Source of the DNA: Roseivivax sediminis
GTDB taxonomy: Bacteria; Pseudomonadota; Alphaproteobacteria; Rhodobacterales; Rhodobacteraceae
Assembly (NCBI RefSeq): GCF_900112685.1
Contig: NZ_FOMS01000005.1
Span: 124,001 to 188,000, forward strand
Length of the DNA: 64,000 bases
Reading direction: 5' to 3'
Program-made: the position numbers and the translations under genes
Notes under the pieces: model-generated
The model's database searches: none
The model's input: the letters and a program-made list of their open reading frames with translations, nothing else
What the model was told of the DNA's origin: nothing
Shown: piece after piece, positions 9,526 to 19,773 of the stretch
Layout of the letters: every line of letters begins with the position of its first letter
Numbering within the stretch: the stretch's first letter is position 1

Positions 9526-10002
9526 ATGGCGGACCTCACGCATTTCGACGACGAGGGCCGCGCCCACATGGTCGACGTCTCGGACAAGGCCACGACGGCC
9601 CGCGTGGCCGTGGCTGTCGGCTGGGTGAAGATGTCCCCGGAAACACTTGAAATAATTGTAGAAGGCCGAGCCAAGAAAGGCGACGTGATCGGCGTGGCCA
9701 GGCTCGCCGGGATCATGGGGGCGAAACGAACCTCTGACCTGATCCCGCTGTGCCATCCGCTGCCGGTCACCAAGGTGGCCGTCGACATCGTGCCCGACGC
9801 GGATCTGCCGGGCCTCAGGATCGAGGCGACGGTCAAGACCACCGACCAGACCGGCGTCGAAATGGAGGCGCTGACCGCGGTGTCGACCGCCGCGTTGACG
9901 GTCTACGACATGGCCAAGGCGGTCGACCGGGGCATGGAAATCGGCGGGATGCACCTGCGCCTCAAGGACGGCGGCAAGTCCGGCCGATACGAAGCGCCAT
10001 GA
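9526..10002 (+). CDS. moaC: Cyclic pyranopterin monophosphate synthase
   Basis: MoaC converts the MoaA product into cyclic pyranopterin monophosphate in molybdenum cofactor synthesis. The signature [13 protein letters not shown] with its Cys-His-Pro turn and [20 protein letters not shown] are present in 158 residues, the usual length. It starts 3 bp after trpC and its TGA overlaps the moeA ATG, so expression is tied to tryptophan genes by position although the pathways are unrelated. Confidence 0.97.
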   Translation: MADLTHFDDEGRAHMVDVSDKATTARVAVAVGWVKMSPETLEIIVEGRAKKGDVIGVARLAGIMGAKRTSDLIPLCHPLPVTKVAVDIVPDADLPGLRIEATVKTTDQTGVEMEALTAVSTAALTVYDMAKAVDRGMEIGGMHLRLKDGGKSGRYEAP

Positions 10003-11174
10003 TCACCGTGACCGAGGCGCTCGACGCGCTCTTCACGCTGGCCGCGCCGCTAGAGACGGAGGAGGTTCCGCTTCTGTCGGCGGCCGGCCGCGTGCTGCGG
10101 GCGGACGTGGTCGCCGGGCGCGATCAACCGCCCTTCGCCGCCTCCGCCATGGACGGCTACGCGATCGCGGAGGCCGCCCCCGGCGAGAGCGTCAAGGTCA
10201 TCGGTGAAAGCGCTGCCGGGCATGGATTTTCCGGTATCGTGCGCGCCGGTGAGGCGGTGCGGATCTTCACCGGCGCGCCGATGCCCGCCGGCGCCACGCG
10301 CGTCGTGATACAAGAGGACGTGGTGCGCGATGGCGATCGCGCGACGCTGCGCACGATCGACGCGGCCACCCATGTGCGTGCGGCGGGTACGGACTTTACC
10401 ACTGGGGCCAGGATGTCTGCGCCGCGCCGGATCGGACCGAACGACCTTGCCCTGCTCGCGGCGATGAATGCGGGCCATGTGCGCGTGACGCGGCGCCCCC
10501 GCGTGGCGCTGATCGCGACCGGGGACGAGCTGGTGATGCCCGGCGAGTTGCCCGGCTCCGACCAAATCGTCGCCTCCAACACGTTCGGGCTTCATGCGCT
10601 GCTGTGCGAACTCGGGGCGGAACCGAGGATGCTGCCGGTCGCCCGGGACGACGCGGCGGCGCTCGGATCGGTGCTCGGACTCGTGGACGACGCCGATCTC
10701 GTCATCACAGTGGGCGGCGCGTCGGTGGGCGATCACGACCTCGTCGCCACGGTGGCGGAGGAGCGCGGGCTGGATCGCGCGTTCTACAAGGTGGCGATGC
10801 GGCCCGGCAAACCGCTGATGGCTGGCCGGCTCGGCGCGGCGATGATGATCGGCCTGCCGGGCAATCCGGTCTCGGCCATGGTCTGCGGGCATGTGTTCGT
10901 GGCCCCCGTGATCCGGGCGTTGCTCGGGCTGGGCGCGCAGCCCGCACCGCGCCGGCGCGCGCCACTGGCGCAGGACCTGCCCGCGAACGGTCCGCGCGAG
11001 CATTACATGCGGGCGCGGCTGGGCGGCTCGGGCCTCGACGTGTTCGAACGGCAAGACAGCGCACTTCTGACCGTACTGAACGAGGCCGACGCCCTCGCGA
11101 TCCGCCCGCCGCACGACCCGGCGCGGCGTGCAGGTGCGGAACTGGACTACCTGCCGCTGCGAACAGGCGCCTGA
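9999..11174 (+). CDS. moeA: Molybdopterin molybdenumtransferase
   Basis: MoeA inserts molybdate into adenylylated molybdopterin. The 391-residue sequence has [22 protein letters not shown], the GDELVMPGE loop, [10 protein letters not shown] and [10 protein letters not shown], which form the cofactor-binding domain. The ATG at 9999 overlaps the moaC stop. The last 28 bp overlap the 3' end of cckA on the other strand. In many relatives lexA follows moeA; here the operon ends against cckA instead. Confidence 0.96.
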   Translation: MITVTEALDALFTLAAPLETEEVPLLSAAGRVLRADVVAGRDQPPFAASAMDGYAIAEAAPGESVKVIGESAAGHGFSGIVRAGEAVRIFTGAPMPAGATRVVIQEDVVRDGDRATLRTIDAATHVRAAGTDFTTGARMSAPRRIGPNDLALLAAMNAGHVRVTRRPRVALIATGDELVMPGELPGSDQIVASNTFGLHALLCELGAEPRMLPVARDDAAALGSVLGLVDDADLVITVGGASVGDHDLVATVAEERGLDRAFYKVAMRPGKPLMAGRLGAAMMIGLPGNPVSAMVCGHVFVAPVIRALLGLGAQPAPRRRAPLAQDLPANGPREHYMRARLGGSGLDVFERQDSALLTVLNEADALAIRPPHDPARRAGAELDYLPLRTGA

Positions 11175-13477
11175 TCGTCTGCCATGGCCCCGTCCTCGTC
11201 GCGCAGCCTGTCGTGGACGGCCTGAGCCAACTGGTTCAGCGAGAACGGTTTCTGCAGAAAAGTCGCATTGCCGACATCTCCGGCGGAGTCGCCGAGCGAG
11301 TCGGCGGCATAGCCCGACACGAAGATCACCCCGGTCTCGGGCCGGTCCTCCCGTGCCTGGCGCACCCAGGTGGGCCCGTCGAGCCCCGGCATGATCATGT
11401 CGGAGACGATCAGGTCCACCGAGAGTCCGGGATCGCTGAGGATGTCGAGCGCGGCTTCACCGCTATCGGCCTCGATTACCGTCAGGCCCTTCAGCCTGAG
11501 GCCCCGCGCCGCGAAAGCACGGACAGGCGCCTCGTCCTCGACGATGAGCACGACGCCTTCGGCGGCGTCGGCCGCGTCCCTGATCTTGCGGGCCGGGATC
11601 GCGGCGGGAGCGGCGTCGCGCCGGGCCGTCGCACTCTGGGCGGGGAAGATCAGCTTGAAGGTCGTCCCCTTGCCAACCTCGCTGTCGAGGAAGATGAACC
11701 CGCCGGTCTGCTTGATGATGCCATAGACGGTCGACAGGCCCAGCCCGGTGCCCTCGCCACTCCGCTTGGTGGTGTAGAACGGTTCGAACACCTTGCGGAC
11801 CTGGTCGGGCGGAATGCCGGTGCCGGTATCGGTCACCTTGACCACGACGTAATCGCCGGGCTCCACCATCGCGCGGTCGCGGCGCAGTGGGGCGCTGAGC
11901 GTCAGGCGCTCCGTCTCCACGAGGATGCGGCCGCCTTCAGGCATCGCATCGCGGGCGTTGACCACGAGGTTCATCATCACCTGTTCGAGCTGCCGCCGGT
12001 CGCCGCGGATCGCCGGCAGCGCCGGTTCGTGGCGCAGTTCAAGAGTGATCTGCGCTCCCACAAGGCGGTTGAGAAGGTGCGTGAGGTCCGACAGCGTCTC
12101 TCGCAGGTCGAGCAGTTCCGCCTTCATCGGCTGCTTGCGCGAGAAGGCCAGAAGCTGGCCGACAAGCGCCGCCGCACGGTTGGCGTTCTGATTGATCTGG
12201 ACGAGGTCGTCGTAATCCTGGTCGCCGCGCGTGTGACGCAAGAGCAGAAGGTCGCAATGCCCTGAAATCGCAGTCAGAAGATTGTTGAAGTCATGCGCGA
12301 TCCCGCCCGCGAGTTGGCCGATCGCCTGCATCTTCTGGCTTTGCACGAATTGCGCCTCGAGCGTCTTGAGCTCCGTCGCATCGGTCATCACCGCGATCAG
12401 GTCCAGCCCGCCGCCGCGCGTCAGCGCGACCTGGAGGAACGTCTCCTCTCGCGCGCGGCTGAGGCGGAGGAATTCGGGACGGTTGAGGCCGCGCCCCTCT
12501 GCCGCGTCGGAGAGCCAGTCGGCGATGGGCCGGCCCAGACCTTCGAACAGCATGCCGAGGCGCACACCGTCTATGCCGTCGAGCTCCAGCAGCGCGCGCG
12601 CCTCCCGGTTGGCCGCGAGGATCGCACCATCGGCGGCGACCTTCAGCAGCGCGATCGGCAATGTCTCGAGCAGGATGTCGGACACCGCGCCGGTATCGGG
12701 CGCCGGCAGGAGGGCGATCTCGCTGCGCCCCGGGCCCGCGGAGATCGAGCGGAATTCGTAACGCGCGGTTCCCGTGGCAACGGGAATGTCGTGGATCGCG
12801 CCGTCTTTCACCGCGTCCCCCGGAATCAGTTCGGACAGCGCCCGGACACGGCGGCCCAGCAGCGCGCGCGCAGCCGTGTTCATCGCCAGCACGGCGCCCT
12901 TGCGTCCGACCGCGAGCGTGGGCACGCCTGCCTCACCGGTGGGCGGGGCGGAAAAATCCTCGACCCGCCATAAGGTCAACCCATCGCCGGCATCCCTGCC
13001 GGTCACCCGCAGTGCACCGTCGCCCACGATCACGTCTTCGGAGGCCCGTCCGCTACGCGCCACCTCTTCGCCGAGCCTTTGCAGAAGCGCGGCGGGATGC
13101 GCGAGCCGTCCCCTGAGCAACCCCGGGAGCGACGCATCGGCAGCAAAATTGCGCCGTGCGGCGTCGTTTGCGAAATGCAGCGCAAAGTCCGAAGTGCAGA
13201 GGAGGCAGGGCGCCGGATCGTCCGCCAGCAATGCCTCCAGCGTGACATTGGCGGAAGCCGCGCGCCGCCGCGCCGGAAGGCGCCACAGCCCCAACAACGC
13301 GCCCGAAAACGTAAACACCGCGCCCGCCGATATCAGCGCGACGGACAACGTCCGGTCCGGCACAAGGACGGAGACGACGAAGCAGGTCACCCCGGCAAGG
13401 AGCGCGGCCGCCCAATGCGCGATGCGCGATCGAGCTGTCACGGGACGCTTTCCGGTAAGAACGCTTGCTTCACTCAT
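11147..13477 (-). CDS. cckA: Hybrid sensor histidine kinase CckA
   Basis: The 776-residue protein has two membrane helices (about 21-65), PAS-like sensing regions (~85-370), a HisKA domain with phosphoacceptor H395 ([11 protein letters not shown]), an ATPase domain (N503, [18 protein letters not shown]) and a C-terminal receiver with D693 (VSDMIMPG) and K743. This order and sequence match CckA, which feeds the CckA-ChpT-CtrA phosphorelay. In Rhodobacterales that relay controls motility and gene transfer agents rather than essential cell-cycle steps. ATG 13477 has AGGTGG upstream and was preferred to the start 30 bp further out. A CtrA-like site lies 50 bp upstream. The gene is convergent with and overlaps moeA. 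Confidence 0.93.
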   Translation of the reverse strand: MSEASVLTGKRPVTARSRIAHWAAALLAGVTCFVVSVLVPDRTLSVALISAGAVFTFSGALLGLWRLPARRRAASANVTLEALLADDPAPCLLCTSDFALHFANDAARRNFAADASLPGLLRGRLAHPAALLQRLGEEVARSGRASEDVIVGDGALRVTGRDAGDGLTLWRVEDFSAPPTGEAGVPTLAVGRKGAVLAMNTAARALLGRRVRALSELIPGDAVKDGAIHDIPVATGTARYEFRSISAGPGRSEIALLPAPDTGAVSDILLETLPIALLKVAADGAILAANREARALLELDGIDGVRLGMLFEGLGRPIADWLSDAAEGRGLNRPEFLRLSRAREETFLQVALTRGGGLDLIAVMTDATELKTLEAQFVQSQKMQAIGQLAGGIAHDFNNLLTAISGHCDLLLLRHTRGDQDYDDLVQINQNANRAAALVGQLLAFSRKQPMKAELLDLRETLSDLTHLLNRLVGAQITLELRHEPALPAIRGDRRQLEQVMMNLVVNARDAMPEGGRILVETERLTLSAPLRRDRAMVEPGDYVVVKVTDTGTGIPPDQVRKVFEPFYTTKRSGEGTGLGLSTVYGIIKQTGGFIFLDSEVGKGTTFKLIFPAQSATARRDAAPAAIPARKIRDAADAAEGVVLIVEDEAPVRAFAARGLRLKGLTVIEADSGEAALDILSDPGLSVDLIVSDMIMPGLDGPTWVRQAREDRPETGVIFVSGYAADSLGDSAGDVGNATFLQKPFSLNQLAQAVHDRLRDEDGAMADDQAPVRSGR

Positions 13478-13526
13478 GACCACCTGCCGAAAAACGACGA
13501 CCCGCAAAACGATGGCCGGCAGTCAT

Positions 13527-13541
13527 CTAAAAAACCGTTAA
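13527..13541 (-). promoter_or_regulatory. CtrA-like binding site upstream of cckA
   Basis: On the minus strand this reads TTAA-CGGTTTT-TTAG, seven of eight bases of the CtrA consensus TTAA-N7-TTAA. It is 50 bp before the cckA start, a position that could overlap the promoter. Binding is inferred from sequence only. Confidence 0.5.
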
Positions 13542-13568
13542 GCCAACTTGCTCCAGCCTATGCGCCGC

Positions 13569-14723
13569 TTATTCGCGCATCAAGTGCGCGGTGAAGAACC
13601 CGTCTCCCGCCTGATCGGGCAGGAAGTTCCGCCGAAGCGTGCAGCGCCAGCCATCGTGCCGCGCGAGGAAGGTATCGATCCGCGCATCGTTCTCGTCGGA
13701 CAGGACGGAGCAGGTGGCGTAGACAAGCGTGCCGCCCGGCCGCAGGAGGGTCGTGGCGCGGTCCAGGATACCGTCCTGCAAGCGATGCAGTTCCGCGAGC
13801 CGCGTCTCTGTCAGGCGCCATTTGGCCTCGGGCGCACGGCGCCAGGCGCCCGAACCGGAACAGGGTACATCCGTCAGCACGACGTCGAAGAGGCCCTCGG
13901 GGCTCGCCGGCAGGCCGACCTCGGCCCCGGCGCGCTCCGCCCGTCCCGGAAGGTCGCGCATCCGGCCGCGATCGGCATCCCAGGCCGTGACCGGCCCGCC
14001 ACCGAGCCGGGCGGCCAGCGCCAGGGTCTTGCCGCCACCGCCAGCGCAGAGGTCGAGCACGCGCGCCCCGGCAGGCAGCGGCACGAGGTCCGACACCGCC
14101 TGGCTCGCCGCGTCCTGCAATTCGACATGGCCCGCGCGGTAGGCGGCGGAGCCGGCGACGCGGCGCGCGTTCGCGGTGACCGTCAGCGCCGTGGGCGACA
14201 GCGGATTGGTCGCGGTTTCGATCCCGTCGGCTTCCAACATGCGCCGGGCGGCGGCGAGATCGGCGCGGAGGGTGTTGACGCGCAGGGTCACCGGCGCCCG
14301 GTGGCGCAGCGCCTCGGCGATCGTGCCCGCCTCCGGCCCCCAGGACGCGGCAAGCCGGTCGCAGAGCCAGTCGGGCAGGTCCCAAGCCGCGCGACCCTCC
14401 GGCGCATTCCCTTCCGCCCGTTCGGCCGCCGACAGCGGCGCAGGCGCGTGCCCCTCGCCGGTAAAGACCGTGTCCGGGTCGATCCCATTGAGCCGCAGGA
14501 GGCCGAGGATCACGGCCCGCCCGCCCTCGCCGCCGCCGCTTACTGCGGCAGAGCGCCAGCGGCGCAGCGCGTCGAAGACATGATCGCGCACCGCCGCGCG
14601 GTCCTTGGACCCCGCAAATCGCGCACCGCGCGCCCAGCCGGTCAGCGCGCGTTCGGCCGGCTCTCCGGCGGCGATGCGGTCGAGGATCTCGGCCGCACTG
14701 CGGTAGCGCGCCGCGGGGGTCAT
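13569..14723 (-). CDS. RsmB/NOP-family RNA (cytosine-5) methyltransferase
   Basis: An SAM-dependent m5C rRNA methyltransferase of 384 residues. An N-terminal NusB-like region (residues 1-140) precedes the methyltransferase domain with LDLCAGGGGKTLALAARLGG (SAM binding), DVVLTDVPCSGSGAWRR (catalytic-site PC motif) and LVYATCSVLSDEN (the TCS motif with the nucleophilic Cys). It resembles RsmB, which modifies 16S rRNA, but is shorter than the E. coli enzyme, so the exact target is uncertain. ATG 14723 lies 10 bp after the guaB stop, indicating a guaB operon; a start 174 bp earlier would overlap guaB and is unlikely. Confidence 0.9.
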   Translation of the reverse strand: MTPAARYRSAAEILDRIAAGEPAERALTGWARGARFAGSKDRAAVRDHVFDALRRWRSAAVSGGGEGGRAVILGLLRLNGIDPDTVFTGEGHAPAPLSAAERAEGNAPEGRAAWDLPDWLCDRLAASWGPEAGTIAEALRHRAPVTLRVNTLRADLAAARRMLEADGIETATNPLSPTALTVTANARRVAGSAAYRAGHVELQDAASQAVSDLVPLPAGARVLDLCAGGGGKTLALAARLGGGPVTAWDADRGRMRDLPGRAERAGAEVGLPASPEGLFDVVLTDVPCSGSGAWRRAPEAKWRLTETRLAELHRLQDGILDRATTLLRPGGTLVYATCSVLSDENDARIDTFLARHDGWRCTLRRNFLPDQAGDGFFTAHLMRE

Positions 14724-14733
14724 CGCCGGCGAC

Positions 14734-16269
<1,536 letters not shown>

Positions 16270-17151
16270 TCAGGCCGCGGCAAAGCCTCCGACCAGCGCG
16301 TCGAAGACCGCGCGCACGCGCGGCGCGTCGCGCAGGTCTTCGTGCGTGACGATCCAGACCCCGAGCCGCGCGACTGTCAGATCCGGCAGCACGCGCACGA
16401 GATCCGGGTCGCTCTCGCCCACCGGCACCTGCGTCGCGGCGATGCCGAGACCGGCGCGCGCGGCGGCAAGCTGCGCCGGATGGCTGTCGGTTCGCAACGC
16501 GAAGCGCGCCGGTGTGAATTCCGGCGCGAACGCCGCGGCCATGCGCAGATCGGTGACGTTGCGATCGGGGCCGATCAGGTCGTGATCGGCCAGGGCCGCG
16601 CGCGTCGCCGGGCGGCCGCGCCGCGCGATGTAGCCGCGCGCCGCGAACAAGCCGAGCGGGATCTCGGCGACCTTGCGCGCCACCAGAGCCGCCTGCGTCG
16701 GCGCCACCGTCCGCACTGCAAGGTCGACCTCGTGCGCCAAGAGGTCGGCGCGCTCGTTCGAGAGCGACAGTTCCACCGACAGGCGGGGATGCGTCCGTCG
16801 CAGCGGCGATAGCATAGGCGGGACCACCTCGACCCCCATGAATTCGGGCACGCTGAGCCGCACGCGGCCAGCCGCCGCGCCCGGTGGCGCGGAGGCGAGG
16901 CGCCGGAATTCATCGGAGGCCAGCGCCATGCGCCGCGCCGCATCGCGCAATGCAAGCGCGGTATCGGTCGGTACGAGGCCGGATGCCGAACGTGTGAACA
17001 ACACCGTGCCGAGCGCCGCCTCCAGTGCCTCGAGCCGCGTGCGCACCGTTGGATGCGACAGGCCCAGCCGCCGCGCCGCGCCCGACAGACTACCGCTGTC
17101 CAGAACCGCGAGAAAGAGGCGCTGATCGTCCCAAGAGACCCGTTCGCTCAT
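16270..17151 (-). CDS. LysR-family transcriptional regulator
   Basis: An N-terminal winged helix-turn-helix (RLFLAVLDSGSLSGAARRLGLSHPTVRTRLEALE split over residues ~12-45) is followed by a LysR substrate-binding domain; 293 residues is standard. It is divergent from the NAD-dependent epimerase gene with 100 bp of unusually AT-rich sequence between, holding a GATAAT...ATTATC dyad. By the usual LysR arrangement it probably controls that neighbour and itself. The inducer is unknown. Confidence 0.93.
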   Translation of the reverse strand: MSERVSWDDQRLFLAVLDSGSLSGAARRLGLSHPTVRTRLEALEAALGTVLFTRSASGLVPTDTALALRDAARRMALASDEFRRLASAPPGAAAGRVRLSVPEFMGVEVVPPMLSPLRRTHPRLSVELSLSNERADLLAHEVDLAVRTVAPTQAALVARKVAEIPLGLFAARGYIARRGRPATRAALADHDLIGPDRNVTDLRMAAAFAPEFTPARFALRTDSHPAQLAAARAGLGIAATQVPVGESDPDLVRVLPDLTVARLGVWIVTHEDLRDAPRVRAVFDALVGGFAAA

Positions 17152-17167
17152 AAAATTCTTTCTAACG

Positions 17168-17191
17168 GATAATCACTGTATTGCAATTATC
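17168..17191. promoter_or_regulatory. Inverted repeat in LysR/epimerase divergent region
   Basis: GATAAT (17168-17173) and ATTATC (17186-17191) form a perfect 6-bp dyad around 12 bp. LysR regulators bind interrupted dyads of the T-N11-A type in divergent promoters; this one lies 16 bp from the regulator start and 60 bp from the target start, as expected. Assignment is inferred. Confidence 0.5.
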
Positions 17192-17251
17192 TTTCAACCC
17201 GATCGCGCTTAACACGGTGTCACCCACCACGCTTCGGGAAAGGAAAGTCCG

Positions 17252-18223
17252 ATGAATGACAGAACGGCGCTCGTCCTAGGTGCCACCGGCGGCATCGGCC
17301 GCGCCATTGCCGGGGCGCTGCTGCGTCATGGCTGGCAGGTACGCGGTATGGCCCGCGTCTTGCCCGAAACCGGGCCCGCAGGGCTCAGTTGGGTTCGCGG
17401 CGATGCGATGCGGCGCGGCGACGTGCTGCGCGCAGCGTCCGGGACCTCGGCGATCGTGCACGCCGTCAACCCGCCGGGCTATCGAGATTGGGACCGGCTC
17501 GTCCTGCCAATGATGGAAAACAGCCTGCACGCCGCACGGGTGACCGGCGCGCGCATCCTTCTGCCGGGCACGATCTACAATTATGATCCCGAGCGCTGTC
17601 GGGTCATCGACGAGACGACGCCGCAGCGTCCCGCCTCGCGCAAGGGCGCCATCCGCGCGCAGATGGAAGCGATGCTCGCAGCGGGGGCGCCGGGCGTGCC
17701 ATCGATCATATTGCGCGCAGGCGACTTCTTCGGCAGCGATGCCCGCAGTTCCTGGTTCTCTCAGGCAATGGTCCGGCCCGGCCGGCCGTTGCGCAGGGTG
17801 GTCAACCCTGCCCGCGGACCCGGTCACAGCTGGGCCTACCTGCCCGACCTGGCGGAGGCGGCGGCCCGCCTTCTCGACGCGCCCGGCCTGCGCCCTTTCG
17901 AGCGGCTTCAATTCGAGGGCCTGTATGACGCCACCGGCCGGCGACTGATCGACGGGCTGGAGACCGTGACCGGACGCCCGCTCACCGTGGATCGCTTTCC
18001 CTGGTGGCTGATGCACGCGCTGGCGCCGGTCGCGCGCTTCCCGCGGGAGGCGGCGGACATCGCGCCTTTCTGGCGCCATCCCGTTCGGCTGGACAACAGC
18101 CGGCTTGAGATGCTGATCGGTCCCGAGCCGAGGACGGAGCTCGAAGCGGCGCTCCGCGCGACCCTGGCGTCGCTCGGCTGTCTGCCGGGACCTCGGGCGC
18201 CGGCCCTGCCGCGTCCGGCTTGA
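17252..18223 (+). CDS. NAD(P)-dependent epimerase/dehydratase-like protein (extended SDR)
   Basis: The sequence opens with the Rossmann motif LVLGATGGIGRAIAGALLRHG and continues with SAIVHAVNPPGYRDW, ILLPGTIYNYDP and ILRAGDFFG, typical of atypical/extended short-chain dehydrogenases. The Tyr-xxx-Lys catalytic pair is not clear: the region after NYDP has ASRKGAIRAQME, where the usual Y-x3-K would lie, so it may be a reductase-like or non-catalytic member. AAAGG sits upstream of ATG 17252. It is divergent from, and probably regulated by, the LysR gene. The substrate is unknown. Confidence 0.85.
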   Translation: MNDRTALVLGATGGIGRAIAGALLRHGWQVRGMARVLPETGPAGLSWVRGDAMRRGDVLRAASGTSAIVHAVNPPGYRDWDRLVLPMMENSLHAARVTGARILLPGTIYNYDPERCRVIDETTPQRPASRKGAIRAQMEAMLAAGAPGVPSIILRAGDFFGSDARSSWFSQAMVRPGRPLRRVVNPARGPGHSWAYLPDLAEAAARLLDAPGLRPFERLQFEGLYDATGRRLIDGLETVTGRPLTVDRFPWWLMHALAPVARFPREAADIAPFWRHPVRLDNSRLEMLIGPEPRTELEAALRATLASLGCLPGPRAPALPRPA

Positions 18224-18397
18224 GGGCTTTCCCCGCTGCCCGTCCTGCCGCGGGGCATTGCCGGCGCAGGATCGGGCGGGAAGTGACGCGGCCGCAAGGC
18301 GGCAGCTTGACGCCGCGTTGCAGAATTGCGGCTTGCAAGGTCGCCTGGATGCGCGTTGATCTGGAGGGGACCGACACTCGATCCCTGGAGCGTCCCA

Positions 18398-19546
18398 ATG
18401 TCCCTGCCGCTGGCCGGTCTCGTCGTGCTCGACCTCACCCATGTCCTCGCCGGACCCTTCGCGTCGATGACGTTGGCCGACCTGGGCGCACGGGTGATCA
18501 AGGTCGAACGGCCCGGAACAGGGGACGACACGCGCGGCTTCCCGCCGTTCAAGCACGGCCGCAGCGCCTATTTCGCGGCGATCAATCATGGGAAGGCGTC
18601 GATCGCGCTGGACCTGAAGGCCGACGCCGATCGGGCGACCTTCGAACGGCTGTTGGACCGGTCCGACGTGATCCTGGAGAGCTACCGCCCCGGCGTAATG
18701 GAACGGCTCGGCTACGGCTGGGAGGTGCTGCACGCGCGCGATCCGAAGCTGATCTACGGCGCGGTGTCGGGGTTCGGCCATACCGGCCCGGACGCCCGGC
18801 GCCCCTCCTACGACATGGTCGCGCAGGCGCGCGGCGGCGTCATGTCGATCACCGGCGAGCCGGGAGGCGAGCCGATGCGCGTCGGCGCCTCCATCGGCGA
18901 CATCGCGGCGGGCATGTACCTCACCCAAGGGGTGCTGGCCGCGCTGGTGGACCGGGCCAGGACCGGGATCGGGCGCAAGATCGACATCTCCATGCTCGAC
19001 AGCCAGTTCGCTCTCCTCGAACACGCCGTCGCGGTTGCCAGCGCGATCGGCAAACCCCCGAGCGGCACCGGGGGGCGGCACCCGTCCATCGCGCCGCACG
19101 AGACCTTTAACGCCTCCGACGGGCTGTTCGTGATCGCCGCCGGAAACGACACGTTGTTCGAGAAGCTGTGCGTGGCACTGAGCCTGCCGATCGCCGACGA
19201 CGAACGTTTCGCCACCAATGCCGCGCGGTGCGGGAACGCGCGGCTGCTCAAGCGGCTGATCGAGGCGGTGACGCTCGATGCCACGCGCGCGCACTGGATC
19301 GCGAAGCTCACCGCTGCGGGAATCCCGGCCGGACCGATCCAGTCGGTCGACGAGGTGATGAAAGACCCCCAGATCGTCGCGCGCAACATGGTCGTCGACG
19401 TGCTCGACCGCAACGGGCGGCAGGCGTTCAAGGCGGCGGGCAACCCGATCAAGATGTCCGATGCCGAGGACCGCACCGCGCGCGCACCGGCCCCCGACCT
19501 CGACGGCAATCGCGGCGAGATCCTGCGCTGGCTCGACGGGTCCTGA
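18398..19546 (+). CDS. CaiB/BaiF-family (class III) CoA-transferase
   Basis: The protein aligns along its length with formyl-CoA transferase: LVVLDLTHVLAGPFASM, GARVIKVERPGTGDDTR, SRPGVMERLGYG-like sequence, and GASIGDIAAGMYL, where D168 corresponds to the catalytic aspartate (D169 of the oxalate-type enzyme). It moves CoA between acyl groups; the acids used cannot be told. It has 382 residues, with start ATG 18398 behind CTGGAG. A 175-bp gap separates it from the epimerase gene. A stem-loop repeat follows its stop codon. Confidence 0.92.
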   Translation: MSLPLAGLVVLDLTHVLAGPFASMTLADLGARVIKVERPGTGDDTRGFPPFKHGRSAYFAAINHGKASIALDLKADADRATFERLLDRSDVILESYRPGVMERLGYGWEVLHARDPKLIYGAVSGFGHTGPDARRPSYDMVAQARGGVMSITGEPGGEPMRVGASIGDIAAGMYLTQGVLAALVDRARTGIGRKIDISMLDSQFALLEHAVAVASAIGKPPSGTGGRHPSIAPHETFNASDGLFVIAAGNDTLFEKLCVALSLPIADDERFATNAARCGNARLLKRLIEAVTLDATRAHWIAKLTAAGIPAGPIQSVDEVMKDPQIVARNMVVDVLDRNGRQAFKAAGNPIKMSDAEDRTARAPAPDLDGNRGEILRWLDGS

Positions 19547-19600
19547 GGACGGGTCGGACGTTTCCGATCCGGCGGCGCGCGCTTCCGCGCGCCCACCAAG

Positions 19601-19678
19601 TTTGGGGGTGAACCCCCACCCCCCCGGATTGGGGGCGCCGCCCCCACGCCCCCGGGAGTATTTCCGGCCCAAAGAAGC
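19601..19678 (+). repeat. Dispersed stem-loop repeat, copy A
   Basis: Two GC hairpins (GGGGGTGAACCCCC; GGGGGCGCCGCCCCC) are followed by CCCGGGAGTATTT and GGCCCAAAGAAG. It lies about 55 bp after the CoA-transferase stop, in the same direction. The same layout recurs five more times in the window. Confidence 0.85.
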
Positions 19679-19773
19679 GCGATGTCTGTTTTGACGGGCG
19701 AAACGTCGCGGCGGAAAGGATGCGGAAACGGGCAGCGTGCCATCAGACCGTCAGGTCTCAACGGGTGCCAGTC

